Shown here piece after piece: positions 16,126 through 27,614 of a DNA stretch of 64,000 bases. How positions within the stretch are numbered: the stretch's first letter is position 1; every line of letters begins with the position of its first letter. Below the pieces are notes generated by a model. It was not told where the DNA came from. It saw nothing but the letters and a program-made list of their open reading frames with translations, and searched no databases. Origin of the DNA: Ephemerocybe angulata (lineage: Eukaryota > Basidiomycota > Agaricomycetes > Agaricales > Psathyrellaceae); contig JAACJK010000001.1 of assembly GCA_013368325.1 (NCBI GenBank), positions 1,612,001 through 1,676,000 on the forward strand, written 5' to 3'. The translations under genes and the position numbers were made by a program.

Positions 16126-16402
16126 CTTATCTATGCGATTAACGAACATTTTCTTTTATGGACCCAGGACGACCTCTCATGTTTATCACGATCGTCAAGT
16201 TGACACTTTCCTCCCACCTCCTTCTTTTTGCTTTAACACTTATTTTACATCCTGACCGACATTGGACTCCGTGTTGTATTACCCCCTTCTTGTCCCAACC
16301 CACATCACTCCCCTGTACCCTGTTGTAGTATACCCTCCTTCCTCTGCTATCTATCTAGTATGTATTGGAGTCGATTCGCAAACCAGTATTAACAATTGTA
16401 TT
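16126..16402. other. Convergent 3' flanks of the SANT-like gene and ABC1
   Basis: 277 bases of T-rich sequence between two converging genes. Nothing else was recognised. Confidence 0.5.
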
Positions 16403-19400
16403 CTAAATTTCGTATTTCAGATCGCTTTCGCTCTGCTTCGCTATAGCGAGCTGGATATCCTCCAACGTAATAGATGATCGTTCGCACATGCCTCTGAAGA
16501 TCCCATTGACCTTGTTAAACAGATTCGTAGGTGTGTCGTATTCCTGAACAAGGGCGATGTGAATCAGTCTCGGTTGGGGGAGGCATTCATGATTAATGAG
16601 ATGCTCACCGCAATTTGCCCCGCGTCAAGCACACAAATGCGGTCATAAGAGATGATTGTCCTCAAACGATCTGATGTTGAAGACGACGTTCAGTGCACTT
16701 TCCCCCTCTTGACAGACGGAACAACTCACGGGCAATGCAGAGAATGGTCCTGTCTTTGAACTCATTCGCAATGGTATCTTGAATGTTGCGATCCGTCTCG
16801 TAATCCACCGATGCTGATCAAGGGTACTCGTCAGTAATGATACATCGCGAAACAGTCAATCTCCTACCAGTTGCCTCATCCAAGATGATAATCTTCGCGT
16901 TCTTTACCAACGCGCGAGCAAGAGAGACAAGCGACCGCTGATAGAAGAATCATTTCCAATCAAACAAACGTAGATGTTCCACAAAACGAAAGACGGAGGG
17001 GGGGAGGGTGTCAATATTGATCCGCAGGGACATATGAAAATAACTCTTACCTGGCCGATAGACAGATTACCACCTTCGTCTTCGATCACCGAATCGAGAG
17101 TGAACCGGTTCACAGGTGTATGCGCCCCGCTGGGAAGCTCATCTTCGCCCGCAGCGGGAGCCGACGCCGCTCCCGGCTGGGGCAGGTGGTCAGCCAGATA
17201 CGCCCGCTTTAACGCGTCCCAAAGGGCAGCATCGTCGCTCTGATTAAATGGATCGAGATTGCTTCTCAGTGTACCAGAGACTGATGATGGCCCATGTTAG
17301 TTCCAATCCGGATATTATATCCGTAGACGACTTACACAGCAGCTATGAGGAACGTTCAATCAGTTACAGAGGTCAAGAGCCAATAGTTCCCCCACTTACA
17401 GGATCCTGCGGGATGATGGCCAAATGGCTTCGCAGATCAGTGAGTCCAATTTTGGAGATATCCACATCGTCAATGAGAATCGACCCCGAGGTCAGTTCCA
17501 CAAGCCGATATAAAGCTAACCGACGAATTCATTCGTGAGCTCAGGGCAGCGTAGGTGATCGCAGGACCCCCGGCAACCCACCCAAATGCCTCTTCCAAAA
17601 TCGCCACTTTTTGGCGATTTTTATCCGGACTTTTTGGGTCACTTTTGGCCAAAATCTATCCGGACTTTTACAGAGGCATTTGGAAAGGCAAATTTTTATC
17701 CGGACAGGGATATGGCCTGCGAAATAGGCCAAATTTTTCTTCCGCTCCGCGGAAATGCGTTTTTTACGACCTATGAGTGTATAATGTATCCAGATATCAC
17801 CTCAGAGCAGTCCCAACAAACACCAGAAAGTAAGGTAATCATCGTTGTGGTCTATAGTCTCGGCCGACGGCAGCCCCTGTATCTGCCTGTCCCTTCCTCC
17901 GTTTCTTTTTCCCTGAGAGTGCAACAACGAACGGGCCTTATTTGCATTGATTAGGGTAAATATCTTAAAATCCTCCTGTTATGCGGGCGTGTGCTGGTGT
18001 CTGGAGCAAAAGCACTGTCAAAACATGACGGGTCGTCGTTTGCGCCCGCCCTACCCACTTCGGTGTTACTGGTTGGTTAAAGGCGCCCCAAAGATCACTG
18101 TTTTACTTTTCTATCCTAAAAATGGACGTATATAGGCAAATATAGGCCAAGTGTACGACACTTTTTGAACCATTCTGACCGTCAGCGAGCGCTTAAGAGG
18201 CTGGGCGCTCGCGCCCCCCATATTGGGTAAGGTCGCTCCCAGGGACTGGTCAATTTCTATCCGGATGGGGCAGAGGCAAGCTCATCCAGACCAAATTTTT
18301 ATCCGGATCTACGCACATGGCGTTCGTCCAAAATTTCGAGATTTTTATCCGGACAGGTATATGGCAGATCGCCATTTTAAGGCGATTTTTATCCGGACGA
18401 TACAGAGGCATTTGGGTGGGTTGCCGGGGGTCCTGTGATCGCGGGCGAACTGACCTGTCATAATGGAACTTTTACCAGCCCCGGTCCTATTTCCACAAGC
18501 GAACGAGCGAGCCAATCAGTTTAGAATTTAAGACGTCACCGCGGTCGACCGAGTCGAACTAGGCACGCACCTGCCAACTATGCCAATCTTTTCACCCGCG
18601 TTGACGGTCATAGATAAACCCTTTAGAACGGGTGGCAAACCGGGCCTGTAGCTCAGAACGATGTCGCGTAGTTCGACGCGTCCTTGATCAGGCCAAGAAG
18701 TTGCTGGTCTGGCCTCTGGAATCAAGTGAGGCGCTTCTTGTTCGATTCCTTTCGCGTAGTGATCCATACGCTCCACGGAGTTCATGTTGTTCTCCACCTC
18801 CGCCGTTTGGCGAACGAGCCAACCAAACCTGCCGAAAGTTAATCTTAGATAATGAACGCGTCGTAGACGTGACTTACGCTTGCTGAACACTGAGAATGTA
18901 GGACAGGACGAGACCAGTTTGCGCTGGGGAGATGGTGAAGCGCGTTCCAACGGTGAGCATGGCGACAATGAATGTCAGCATTGCTCCGAGGAAATCAAGT
19001 CGTATTCCAAGCCAACGCTAGACGGAAATTAGCACGGCGTAACAGGGTGCAGTATGGTCGCCTCACCTGGTTGGTTACAGTAAGCCAGTACGCACGGTTT
19101 TCAATATCAACCCGGTGCTGATTGTCCAATTTGAAGCGTTCCGACTCCTTGTACGCTCGAATGGTCGCAAGACCAGAAAGCGACTCGGAGAAGTGGGAAT
19201 ACAAAGAGGAGCGGAGCACGGAGTCCAATCGCTAGATTGTCCGATGGTAAGCAAGTGCCGGCGATGTAGGTGATTGCGCGTACCTTTAGTTCACGAGCAC
19301 TGGCACGGTAGAAAGCGGCAGCCCACATATAAAGCAAAGCGATAGCAGCAACGCCAATAAGGAACCAGGGAAGAACGATGGAGATTAGGATAATGGCGCC

Positions 19401-22400
19401 CAATATGTTAGACAGTGTGCCGAAGAACATGCGCAAAGCGTCCCCCAGAAGGTTGTCTATGGTGTCGATGTCCTTGGAGAAACGATTCATGATACGTCCG
19501 AGAGGCTAGAGAAGATCTCAGCATTTGGCACAGTTCATACAGAGAAACCCTTACAGTGGTTTCGAAGAATGACATTGGAGCGTGCATAACTCTCTTGATC
19601 GATCCCTTTGAGTTAAGAAGTTAGTCGAGACTAGTTGAGTAAATGAGGATAATAACGCACTTTATGCAAAGTCTTAGATGCGAAATATGTTAGGACAGCG
19701 AATGTTGCGCCCATCAGGAATGCGGCCACTGCCTGGCTAACGCCAAGTGCAGCATAGATTCCCATCTAAAAGGTCGTTTTAAAATACTAATTGTGGATCT
19801 GGGTCACTCTCACTTACATAGAAACCCTGGGTCTTGTGCCAAGATCTGTAGAATTCGAGGTTAGGTCAGAATTTGCAAAAAATTAATCGATGCACGCACT
19901 TTTCTTGCCACCAAACGAGCCAATACGAACTCAGGACAGTAGCACCTTGCATCAAGACGAGCGAGAAGAACAGCAAAGGGAGCACAATCTCTCCTTTCCC
20001 AGCCTGAACGTAGGCCTTGTACACGTCCCACTCAATTGAACCAGTGTTCCGTTCCTCTTCCTGCATCAGAGCAGCCCCCGCCTTCGCAGGGACTCTCTCT
20101 TTCTTCGTTTCCTTCTCCTCGGGTCCATTCTCCTCGACAATGGGATCAATGGCGTCTTCCTCGAGTTCGTCCTCCTTTTCTTTCTCCTCCTGCTCCTGGG
20201 AGCCAAATTCGGCGATGAACTTGGAGAATGCCTCGCCAGTACCCATCAGCTCCTCGTATGTTCCTTGCTCAACAATACGACCCTCGGAGACAGCATAGAT
20301 GTAGTCCACCTGAGGGAGGAAGTGCAGAGTGTGGGTGACCAAGATACGGGTCTTGCCCTGAAGAGAGTCCTGGAGGACATTCTGGAACACGGCCTTTCCG
20401 ACATGAGCGTCAAGGGCAGATAGAGGGTCCTGAAGGGTAGGTCAGTAACGAAGATTGACGGGGCGACGCTAAAAACCATACATCGAAAATCTGGATCGGG
20501 GTATCGCAGTAGATCGTCCTGCAGATATTGATGCGTTGTTTCTGGCCGCCAGAAAGCGAGATACCCTGTCAAACGGATCGCGTCAGTACAACGCTATCTG
20601 GCAGACGCCTTAAAATAGGTACCTTCTCGCCAACCTCGGTCATATCACCGTTTGGTAGCATGTCGAGATCTGGTTCAAGGCAAGAGTCTCTGACAGCCTT
20701 CCAGTACCTTTCAGGCTCGAAAGGTCTTCCGAAGCATATGTTCTCTCGAATGGTCGCATTCTGCACTAAGATAAGTCACCGTACTTCAAGCTTCAAGTCG
20801 AGAGTCTGAAGCTTACCTGGATCCAAGCACTCTGAGGACAAAAGCCAACATTTCCGCCAAACGTGACCGTCCCACCCGTTTGTCTCATTTCTCCTATGAT
20901 ACCCTGGAGCAAACTCGTTTTTCCACTCCCAACGGGCCCGACGATGGCGACCAAAGAACCGCGAGGTATCGACATGCTCACATCCGTGATCTTGAAGATG
21001 CGGTCTTCGGCGTTCTTGGCTTCAACTTCTTGAGGCGTAGGACCATGATCATGAGAGGAGGAGGGAGCTGAAAGTTGCTTGGGCTTCTTTCCGTGACGAT
21101 GTTTCTTCTTTTTGTGGCCCTCGTCCTCCGGGGGTGGGGCATCCCAGGTGAACGAAGCGCCCTTGACATCAATGGCGACATCCAAGTCGTGATCGACTAT
21201 GTGGGTATCCTCCAGGAGCTCAGCTTCGAAGACTCCGTACAAACGACCTATGGCGTTGTGGGCATCGGCAATGGTGCTCAAGGACATAGCTAGAGTGACA
21301 ATCAATATCACGCTTCAAGAGAAACCCGTGAGACAACGCACGCAAGAACATGAGTGGCAGACGAAGCAAGTTGAATAGCGTAAGGGAGGTGAAGATGACG
21401 GAGGGTTCCAGAGTGTGGCCGGTGGCGGAGTACGTGACGAAGGCAATAACGGAGGCGAGGGCTGGTAGACTCATCGCAACAGCGTTCATACCCGCACGAA
21501 TGAGCAAGATACTGCGGATATAACTGGAAGAATAGTGAGCTAGAGGTTAAAGGTTATTTTACTTGAATTGGAACATACGCCATCTCCCGCTTTCTGTAGT
21601 TTTCAATGCGCTTCAGGAAAGGGATTTCCCAAGCGAAGAACTTGATCACCTTCATCCCACCCAGTAATTCTTGAAGCAGCTTTGCGCGTTTATCTGTCCA
21701 CTCCATGCTGTCTCTGCGAAGGGCGAACAGCTTCTTCATTACGAAAGTCTGGATGGGTGTAGCGACAATGAAGACAGCAAAACCGGCCAGTGCCGATGGT
21801 CCCAATTGCACGATTAACAATGCGAGGCATATTCCGAGTTGAATAGGTGCTGACCATGCCTTGTAAACGGGTCAATACAGGGACATCATGAAGACCAGTG
21901 GGCATGGAACACACCATATGAAAAAAACTAGCACAGAAGTCTATCCTCGAAACATCAGTAGAGATGTGATTCACAAGCTTTCCGTTCGTCAGGGTTGACC
22001 GAGCACGGGAAGTAAGTCTCAGCGACCGGGTGAAAATAGCCGTGATCAATCCCCCTCGCAGCAAGACTCCTGTTGACGCGCTCCGGTAGAAAAAGTGGTG
22101 GACACCAAGCGACGCGATCACCTGCATTGCGAGGAGGCAGAATGACAGGCCTACACCGACACCAATGCCTGGAATGTCCCCAGTACCAGTGCGATGACCA
22201 AAGTACGACTCATTTGCAAATTGAATGATGGCCTGTTCACAGTAAGAAAGATTGTTCCTGTCGAAAGAATTAATTCCACAGGGCGTACCTTCACAACAAG
22301 TGGACTCGTCACTTGAGCTGTGTCGGAAAGGACTTTCAAGAGGGCAGCAGACCAGAACCACCACTTGACACTGTCGTTCAAGGCCCACATGAGACTGGCC

Positions 22401-22960
22401 TTCTTCTTGCCAGTCACTTCCCGCCACTGCTTCTCCTTTTCCTCCGCACTTCCCGGGGCAATCGTCCACCAGAGCTTCCGCAGTCCTGGCTTCACTTCGC
22501 CGTTGGCCAGTCTCCGGTTAAACTCGGCCGCTTCCTTCTGTCGCCTGTCGAACGACGCGTTGATTTTGTCCGCAATCGCAGCTGCACTGCGGTAATCCTG
22601 CAGCTTGTAAAGGTCGGGGGCTTCCAGCGGACGAGCATATCCCAGGGCGAGCAGAGGGGTGATCCATTGGAACGTGACAAGACTTAACCAATTCGCACTG
22701 GCCTCCGGGATTAGTTCGGAGTCTTCGACAGAGCCTATTGGAGGCGGCGGGGGCTTGGTCGTCGTGAATGGAACTCGGGTATACCTGCCGACAGAGGTTT
22801 CATGAGCATATGTTGGGTCCGCTTCGAAATGACGTCTCGCGCACCAGGATCGCTTATTGAACTGTACCTTGCCAAGGTCTGATTGGCTTGAATTCTCGGT
22901 CTCGGATTTCTCGAGATCAACGACGGAACTCCCGCCCGAGCTCGGCTTTTCCTTCGACAT
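16403..22960 (-). CDS. ABCC-type full ABC transporter, copy 1 (MRP/Yor1-like)
   Basis: An ATP-driven exporter in the plasma or vacuolar membrane with layout TMD1-NBD1-TMD2-NBD2; the substrate cannot be told. NBD1 shows [18 protein letters not shown] (Walker A), [19 protein letters not shown], then [19 protein letters not shown]. The linker is acidic with [20 protein letters not shown]2 has [23 protein letters not shown]2 has [14 protein letters not shown], an intron-split [15 protein letters not shown] (Walker A), GGNLSIGQ and ILDEAT. The last exon ends [17 protein letters not shown] and stops at 16403-16405. The start [10 protein letters not shown] is the first ATG of the open first exon. 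An early intron splits the ORF at [11 protein letters not shown] yet leaves the frame open, so naive translation keeps extra residues. A later intron (17516-18454) is enlarged by a transposon. ABC2 at 32.5-38.1 kb is a close paralogue. Confidence 0.92.
17562..17593 (+). repeat. Left terminal inverted repeat of the MITE-like element
   Basis: 32 bases identical to the reverse complement of 18404-18435. The outermost bases are CAGGACCCCC. Confidence 0.92.
17614..18398 (+). repeat. Seven dispersed copies of a TTTTATCCGGAC motif inside the element
   Basis: Copies lie near 17614-17630, 17651-17665, 17691-17705, 18251-18266, 18293-18308, 18341-18354 and 18381-18398, all in the same orientation. Two flanking extensions are also shared: ACAGAGGCATTTGG (17670-17683 and 18402-18415) and CAGG(G/T)ATATGGC after two of the copies. 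Such subterminal arrays are typical transposase-binding sites, which is the inferred role here. Confidence 0.8.
18404..18435 (-). repeat. Right terminal inverted repeat of the MITE-like element
   Basis: 32 bases, perfect inverted match to 17562-17593, directly followed by the TGATCG target copy at 18436-18441. Confidence 0.92.
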
Positions 22961-23839
22961 GGTGGTAGGAAAGAAGGAAAGGAGAGTGTGGACCCTTTCT
23001 GTTTCCGAGGATCATCAGACACATATGCATGCTGTATTTTCTCGGTGACTTGGGATGTGCGTTGCAGAAGCCGGAAGCTCAGCCGTGGGCCAGCCGCGAG
23101 ATAGCCGCTCGGTATGACATCAACGTCTTGACAAATTTGGTCTCACGAGTATCTCGGCCTCCGCCACCACCATTCAGCGGTCGTCAGAGGTGACATCTAT
23201 TGACTTCACGAAGGTCGATAGGTTGCTGTTTAAGAGACTACATATCGAGCTCCATCGCCTCGCAATTGTTTTTGCCTATCCAGGTAGACTTTGCTCCTCA
23301 GTCCCTTAGAATAGCTCACTCAGCGGCCCTGCCTTACGACAGGAACTCGGAGCCCCGAGTTGCGTGTCCGTGTGCCTCTGGGAAGCACTGTAACCGGGTC
23401 TCATATGGGCCCCCAGTTCAGTAAACTACGCGTTCCTCGGAGCGCTTGCATTATACGTACCTCCTTGTGACCGCCTGAGCTGAATCATCCTCAATATTAA
23501 TTTGAATTTGGGAATGTAGCGCCGGTTATTATTGTCGTGTGGGGAATAAGACTTAGTCATAGGGCCTACACGGCATAAATTACACACAAACAAAGGTAAG
23601 CTTACTACAGTACGCCTGCGCATTACCTCTGTCCTTGCTTAGTATGCAGCCCGCTAACGAAGGACATTCAGGCCCAAAGTCCTATCTGCGTGTTTTGGCG
23701 CCCAAGCGGCCCGCCTGACAGGCCCCGTCGCCGAGCCGACGGCGCCCTTGATCCAGCCGGAGCCGGCGTCAATTCCCAGAAAGGCAAGGCGGCATGTCCC
23801 TCGTTGACCGCTGCCTCAACGTAATGTGCAGCCTCGACA
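22961..23839. other. Divergent intergenic region ABC1 / ATG17
   Basis: About 880 bases that must contain the ABC1 (minus) and ATG17 (plus) promoters. Only short chance frames occur, and no repeat was recognised. Confidence 0.5.
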
Positions 23840-25866
23840 ATGTCGCACCCAGCACCCAGTGAACCCACAGAGCAGCCGCACCTCGTCTCACTTGTGCTGC
23901 AATCCAAGAAAGCTCTGCAGCATGGCGAACAGCTATGCTCTCGCGCGCAGTCGCAGTACAATACATCGGCACAGGAAGCCATTGAGGTTCTGGCGCTGGA
24001 TGCCAAGGTTCGGTGGATAGCAGAGGCCATTGGTGAACAACTCAAGGTGAGTTAGCTGGCGGACATGTTTGTTGAGGCCTGCCTGTCATTGTGGGGTGAG
24101 ACGGGCTATGCTTTGTGAGCTAACATTCAGAATGCAGTTAGCTGCGGGTGTCGCTAAGGCTATTGAGGAGAAACGCGCTGCTCTGGCTAAGCAAGTAAAG
24201 GTTCGACATCTACGCACCAGTCGCCCTTGCTCACGTCTAAGTACTGACCCGAACTAGTCCTGGGATACGTCAAGAACGAAGCACACCGACTCTCTAGAAT
24301 CCATTCTCGAGTCACTCGGAGGACAGGTGGTACCACCTGACTTCTACGAAACGTCCGCCGCCTCTTCGCTGTTTGGCAGTCAGCACTCAGATGATGATGA
24401 AGACCAGCCTTTTGGTATCTCGGAGCCACAGCGCCAGAATGGACACCCCATGTCTCCACCCGTGTCCCCTTCAGCTACTCTACGTCGGCCCAGCGGTTCC
24501 TTTGGCGACAAAGGCAAAGGGAAGGCCAAGAAGATAATCCTGCAGGAACGGAGGAAGTTAGCCAAGGCTGATAGATCGAAGTGGAAGACGCTACGGGACT
24601 TTGTGGATGACCGGGCCATTGAAGATATCCTGGAGACTATCGAGAATGACAGGAATACCCTCGAGGTGTGCTTCCCCTCCCTTTCAGGTGTTCCTCAACA
24701 TGTATTGACGTACGACGAAATGAAAGGATATCCTGAACCAGACCGTTGATTACCCACCCTCACTGAAAGACACCATTGCCTCGCTCCGCGACTCGTTACC
24801 AACACCACCGCAAGTCCCAATCCTTACCCAGATGCAGGACGCTCTCATTGCTCAAGATACCACAATTGCCTCCATGGCTGAGAAGTTGGAGAGCTTAGCT
24901 GGCCACTATGACGAAATGGCTGGTGCCTTGAAGGATACAGAGGCTGGAGAAGCCTTTAGTGACGAGGATATGCAGGGTATTTATGACTTCAACGTGCTTC
25001 CTACATTTCCTGAACTAATGTCACTTTCAAGCAATGAATCGGGATACCGAGGAATTGCCTATCATCATGAGTGAACTAGACGACTGCGCGAAGCAGATTG
25101 AGGGCCAATTGTACGTCACTCTTCCCGAACTTGCACGATTCCGCTGAAACCTCCTACATGGGAACAGCAACCGCCTCGTAAACTCCAGGAAGAGCTCTCA
25201 ACAAGATTTAGATCACCTACTGCATGTGCTGAATGACCTAGAAGAGCTTGGGGATATCATGAGTGAAATGCTGCTAACACAAGACTCTGTCGAGGTACGC
25301 GCGCTTTCTGCCATGTATGTACTCGAGGCCGACCTGTATTTGCAGATCAAATGCGAGGAGGCCTTGACTTCTCTACAGCAGCAACTCGAGACGCTGGACC
25401 ATCTGCATGAGCGATACGTGCTCTATCAGACTGCGTTTAACAAACTAATGCTAGAGATGGCTCGTCGGCGGCACTACAAGGATGCAACAGAGAATATCGT
25501 CAATGGCATGATCTCCCAGTTGGAGGCCATGAGCGAAGGTATTTCCGCTCTCCACCAGCGCTGAACCATATTGACACCTCGCGTTCGTATTGAAGAGGAA
25601 AGCCAACTGCGAAAGCACTTCAACGCCGAGTGCGGGGCCCATTTGCCTGAAGATATCTGCTTGAGTATCGGGAACGAGCCGACGAGATGGGATGTCCTCC
25701 CTTGGCCTGGGGACGCCCGCGAAATCCTTCCTGAGATAGACGCGGATCTGATAGTCGAGGTCTGTGGCTCTGTTCCATCATCACATTGTCCTCTAATCTC
25801 TGTTCACAGGCCCGAGAACGGTTACAAGGTCACTCGGACATTGTTGTGGGACCCGAGAGTTTGTGA
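23840..25866 (+). CDS. ATG17: Autophagy-related protein 17
   Basis: Coiled-coil scaffold of the Atg1 kinase complex that organises the phagophore assembly site (family knowledge). The protein starts MSHPAPSEPTEQPHLVSLVL, followed by the conserved DAKVRWIAEAIGEQLK/LAAGVAKAIEEKRAALAKQV, then ILESLGGQVVPPDFYE, SSLFGSQHSDDDE, KWKTLRDFVDDRAIEDILE and, across introns, MSELDDCAKQIEGQ, HVLNDLEELGDIMSEML, LETLDHLHERYVLYQTAFNK and LMLEMARRRHYKDATENIV. The C-terminal exons give HLPEDICLSIGNEPTRWDV and LQGHSDIVVGPESL with a stop at 25864-25866. Introns near 24048-24135, 24200-24257, 24668-24738, 24977-25031, 25540-25600 and 25759-25808 are needed to keep the frame. Several are inferred from frame and splice signals only. 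Confidence 0.87.
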
Positions 25867-26347
25867 TAATCGTGAAGGCAAGCCGAGGATAGAGTACTGT
25901 ACTTTCTTGATCTAATGAACGAGCCTGTCCGTAAGTATACAACTTCTCCCTGATGCCTTTGCCGCCCTTACTAGCTGCCAGGCTGCCGTATGCTGCCCCT
26001 AACCTTACACACTCTAACGTCCACGATACCTGTGATACTTATGCATCGGACGCACTTGTTTAACCCGCATCGTGGTCTCCTCGACTCGGAACTGCGGCCC
26101 CTTATCAACGTGGCACCCACCAAGTTCAAACTAGAATTTTTTTGGAGTGGTTTGCGGGTCCTTGAAAGGTTCTTTGACTCGATTCACATGGGATGGAGAT
26201 GTCTCTGTCGAGACTCACTCCCTATTGACCACAGCCCCTTCATGACATCACACAAGCGGACTCCAAAATCGCCCGCACGATGATGATGTTGCCTGCTCCT
26301 ATACATAAACGACCGCATTGAGGCCATGCTTTTCTCCAAAACTGACC
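25867..26347. other. Intergenic region between ATG17 and the DUF4112 gene
   Basis: About 480 bases between two plus-strand genes. A 97-codon open frame (25990-26283) has no family-like features and is taken as chance. Confidence 0.45.
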
Positions 26348-27330
26348 ATGTCTGCACTCCTTGGCAAGGCCGGCAAGAAACTGTTTGAGCAGCACTTGGA
26401 GAGCTACGCTCCAGCAGATCCGCTATACGAAAATTACACTGATGATCGAGGGAGGCAGAAACGGCGCAAGGTATGCATATCCAAGAATAACCTTTTCCTT
26501 GTAACGCTGCTAACGACGTTTTCTCTCTTTGTGTTATCCAGCGCGAGCTCCCCCCAGGGCTGTCAGCGCGCGATGCGGCTATTCTGCGGTCGGTGAAGAA
26601 GCGGGCGCACTACCTGGACAAGGGTTTCAGCCTTTGTGGAATGCGATTCGGATGGACGTTCTTTATTTCCCTCATCCCTATCGTCGGCGACATCACGGAC
26701 GCCACTCTCAACTACTACCTCGTCGTAAGGAAGGCCCGGAAGGCAGACCTGCCGCCATGGCTGCTCAGCCGCATGATGCTGAACAACGCTATCAGCCTTG
26801 CAGTCAGCTTCGTGCCCTTTGCCGGAGACCTTGTACTCGCCATGTTCAAGGCGAACAGCCGGAACGCGGCTTTGCTGGAGGAGTTCCTGCGGATAAGGGG
26901 GGAGGAGTACCTCAAGCTACATCCTGGGGAGGTGGAGGCTGCCGCCCCTGCGAATAGGAAGGGTAAGGGGACTGGGTTCTGGTTTAGGAAGAAGTCACCG
27001 GCTAGGGGCGATCTCACGAAGGCCGATGCAGAGCAGGTGAAGCCCGGGGCTGGGGTCAAACCAGGGGAGGTCATTGAGGAGGTTCGGGCTATGCCCCCGG
27101 GACCTCAGACGAGTGCGGCATTGGGTGCCCATGCCAATCTGGGCCACGCTGAGAGCTCAGCCCCACCGAGCGGCGGCAGCAATGGCGGGCGTTCCTTTAC
27201 GTCTTTCTTCTCCAGGAGCCGGAGACAAAGCGGGGAGGTTGACAAGCTGATGCCGAGTAATGCGAACAGGGGCAGCAGGTTCATCGAGAACGTGTCGAAT
27301 AGTAGTGCGGCGCCTTCGACGACGGCATAG
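26348..27330 (+). CDS. DUF4112 domain protein, predicted membrane protein
   Basis: Two exons (26348-26470 and 26542-27330) encode 303 residues. The conserved part reads LDKGFSLCGMRFGWTFFISL, IPIVGDITDATLNYYLVVRK and MLNNAISLAVSFVPFAGDLV, the repeated hydrophobic (I/V)P-hydrophobic-GD pattern typical of DUF4112 proteins. Two hydrophobic segments, each closed by a G-D motif, suggest membrane association. The C-terminal third is a disordered Gly/Ser/Lys-rich tail. The molecular function of this family is not known to me. The start is the first ATG (MSALLGKAGKKLFEQHLESY). Confidence 0.85.
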
Positions 27331-27614
27331 ACTTTAAATCTAGACTCCAAGGGACTTTTGGTTTATTTTTGTTCAGGGATCTTTAAATTATGGGACTTTA
27401 CTCGATAATCTCCAATGTACTCCTATATAGCGTTCTTCTACCGTGTATTAGTGTCTGTAATTGCGTTTTGTAGCCAAGTACTGGCAAGTCAATAGCATTC
27501 CGCTTGAATGGAGAGCTCGACGCTCGTTATGCCGCGATGGTGATGCCAAACAAAGGCTTGATCAGTGCTGCGATATGACCGCGCAGGCGAGACGGTGGCC
27601 TCCTCCGAACAACG

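Larger units (their letters stand above)
17562..18435. mobile_element. Non-autonomous DNA transposon (MITE-like) in an ABC1 intron
   Basis: An 874-bp element with 32-bp perfect terminal inverted repeats (17562-17593 and 18404-18435), starting CAGGACCCCCGGCAACCCAC, flanked by a 6-bp direct repeat TGATCG (17556-17561 and 18436-18441). It holds seven same-strand copies of a (T)nATCCGGA(C/T) motif, three in the left part and four in the right. It has no long open frame, so it would depend on a transposase elsewhere. It lies wholly inside an ABC1 intron. Without it and one target copy the intron is 59 nt, matching the equivalent 63-nt intron of ABC2 at the same codon and phase. Superfamily is undetermined: a 6-bp duplication excludes simple Tc1/mariner, PIF or Mutator assignment and is unusual for hAT. 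Confidence 0.9.

Noticed and set aside
17555..18438. Short open frames inside the transposon as candidate transposase or ABC1 exons
   Set aside because: All are under 125 codons, contain the TTTTATCCGGAC repeats and lie within an intron. No transposase motif is visible.
23668..24045. 125-codon minus-strand Cys/Ser-rich frame
   Set aside because: It overlaps the first exon and promoter of ATG17 on the opposite strand, with no signal peptide or recognisable cysteine framework.
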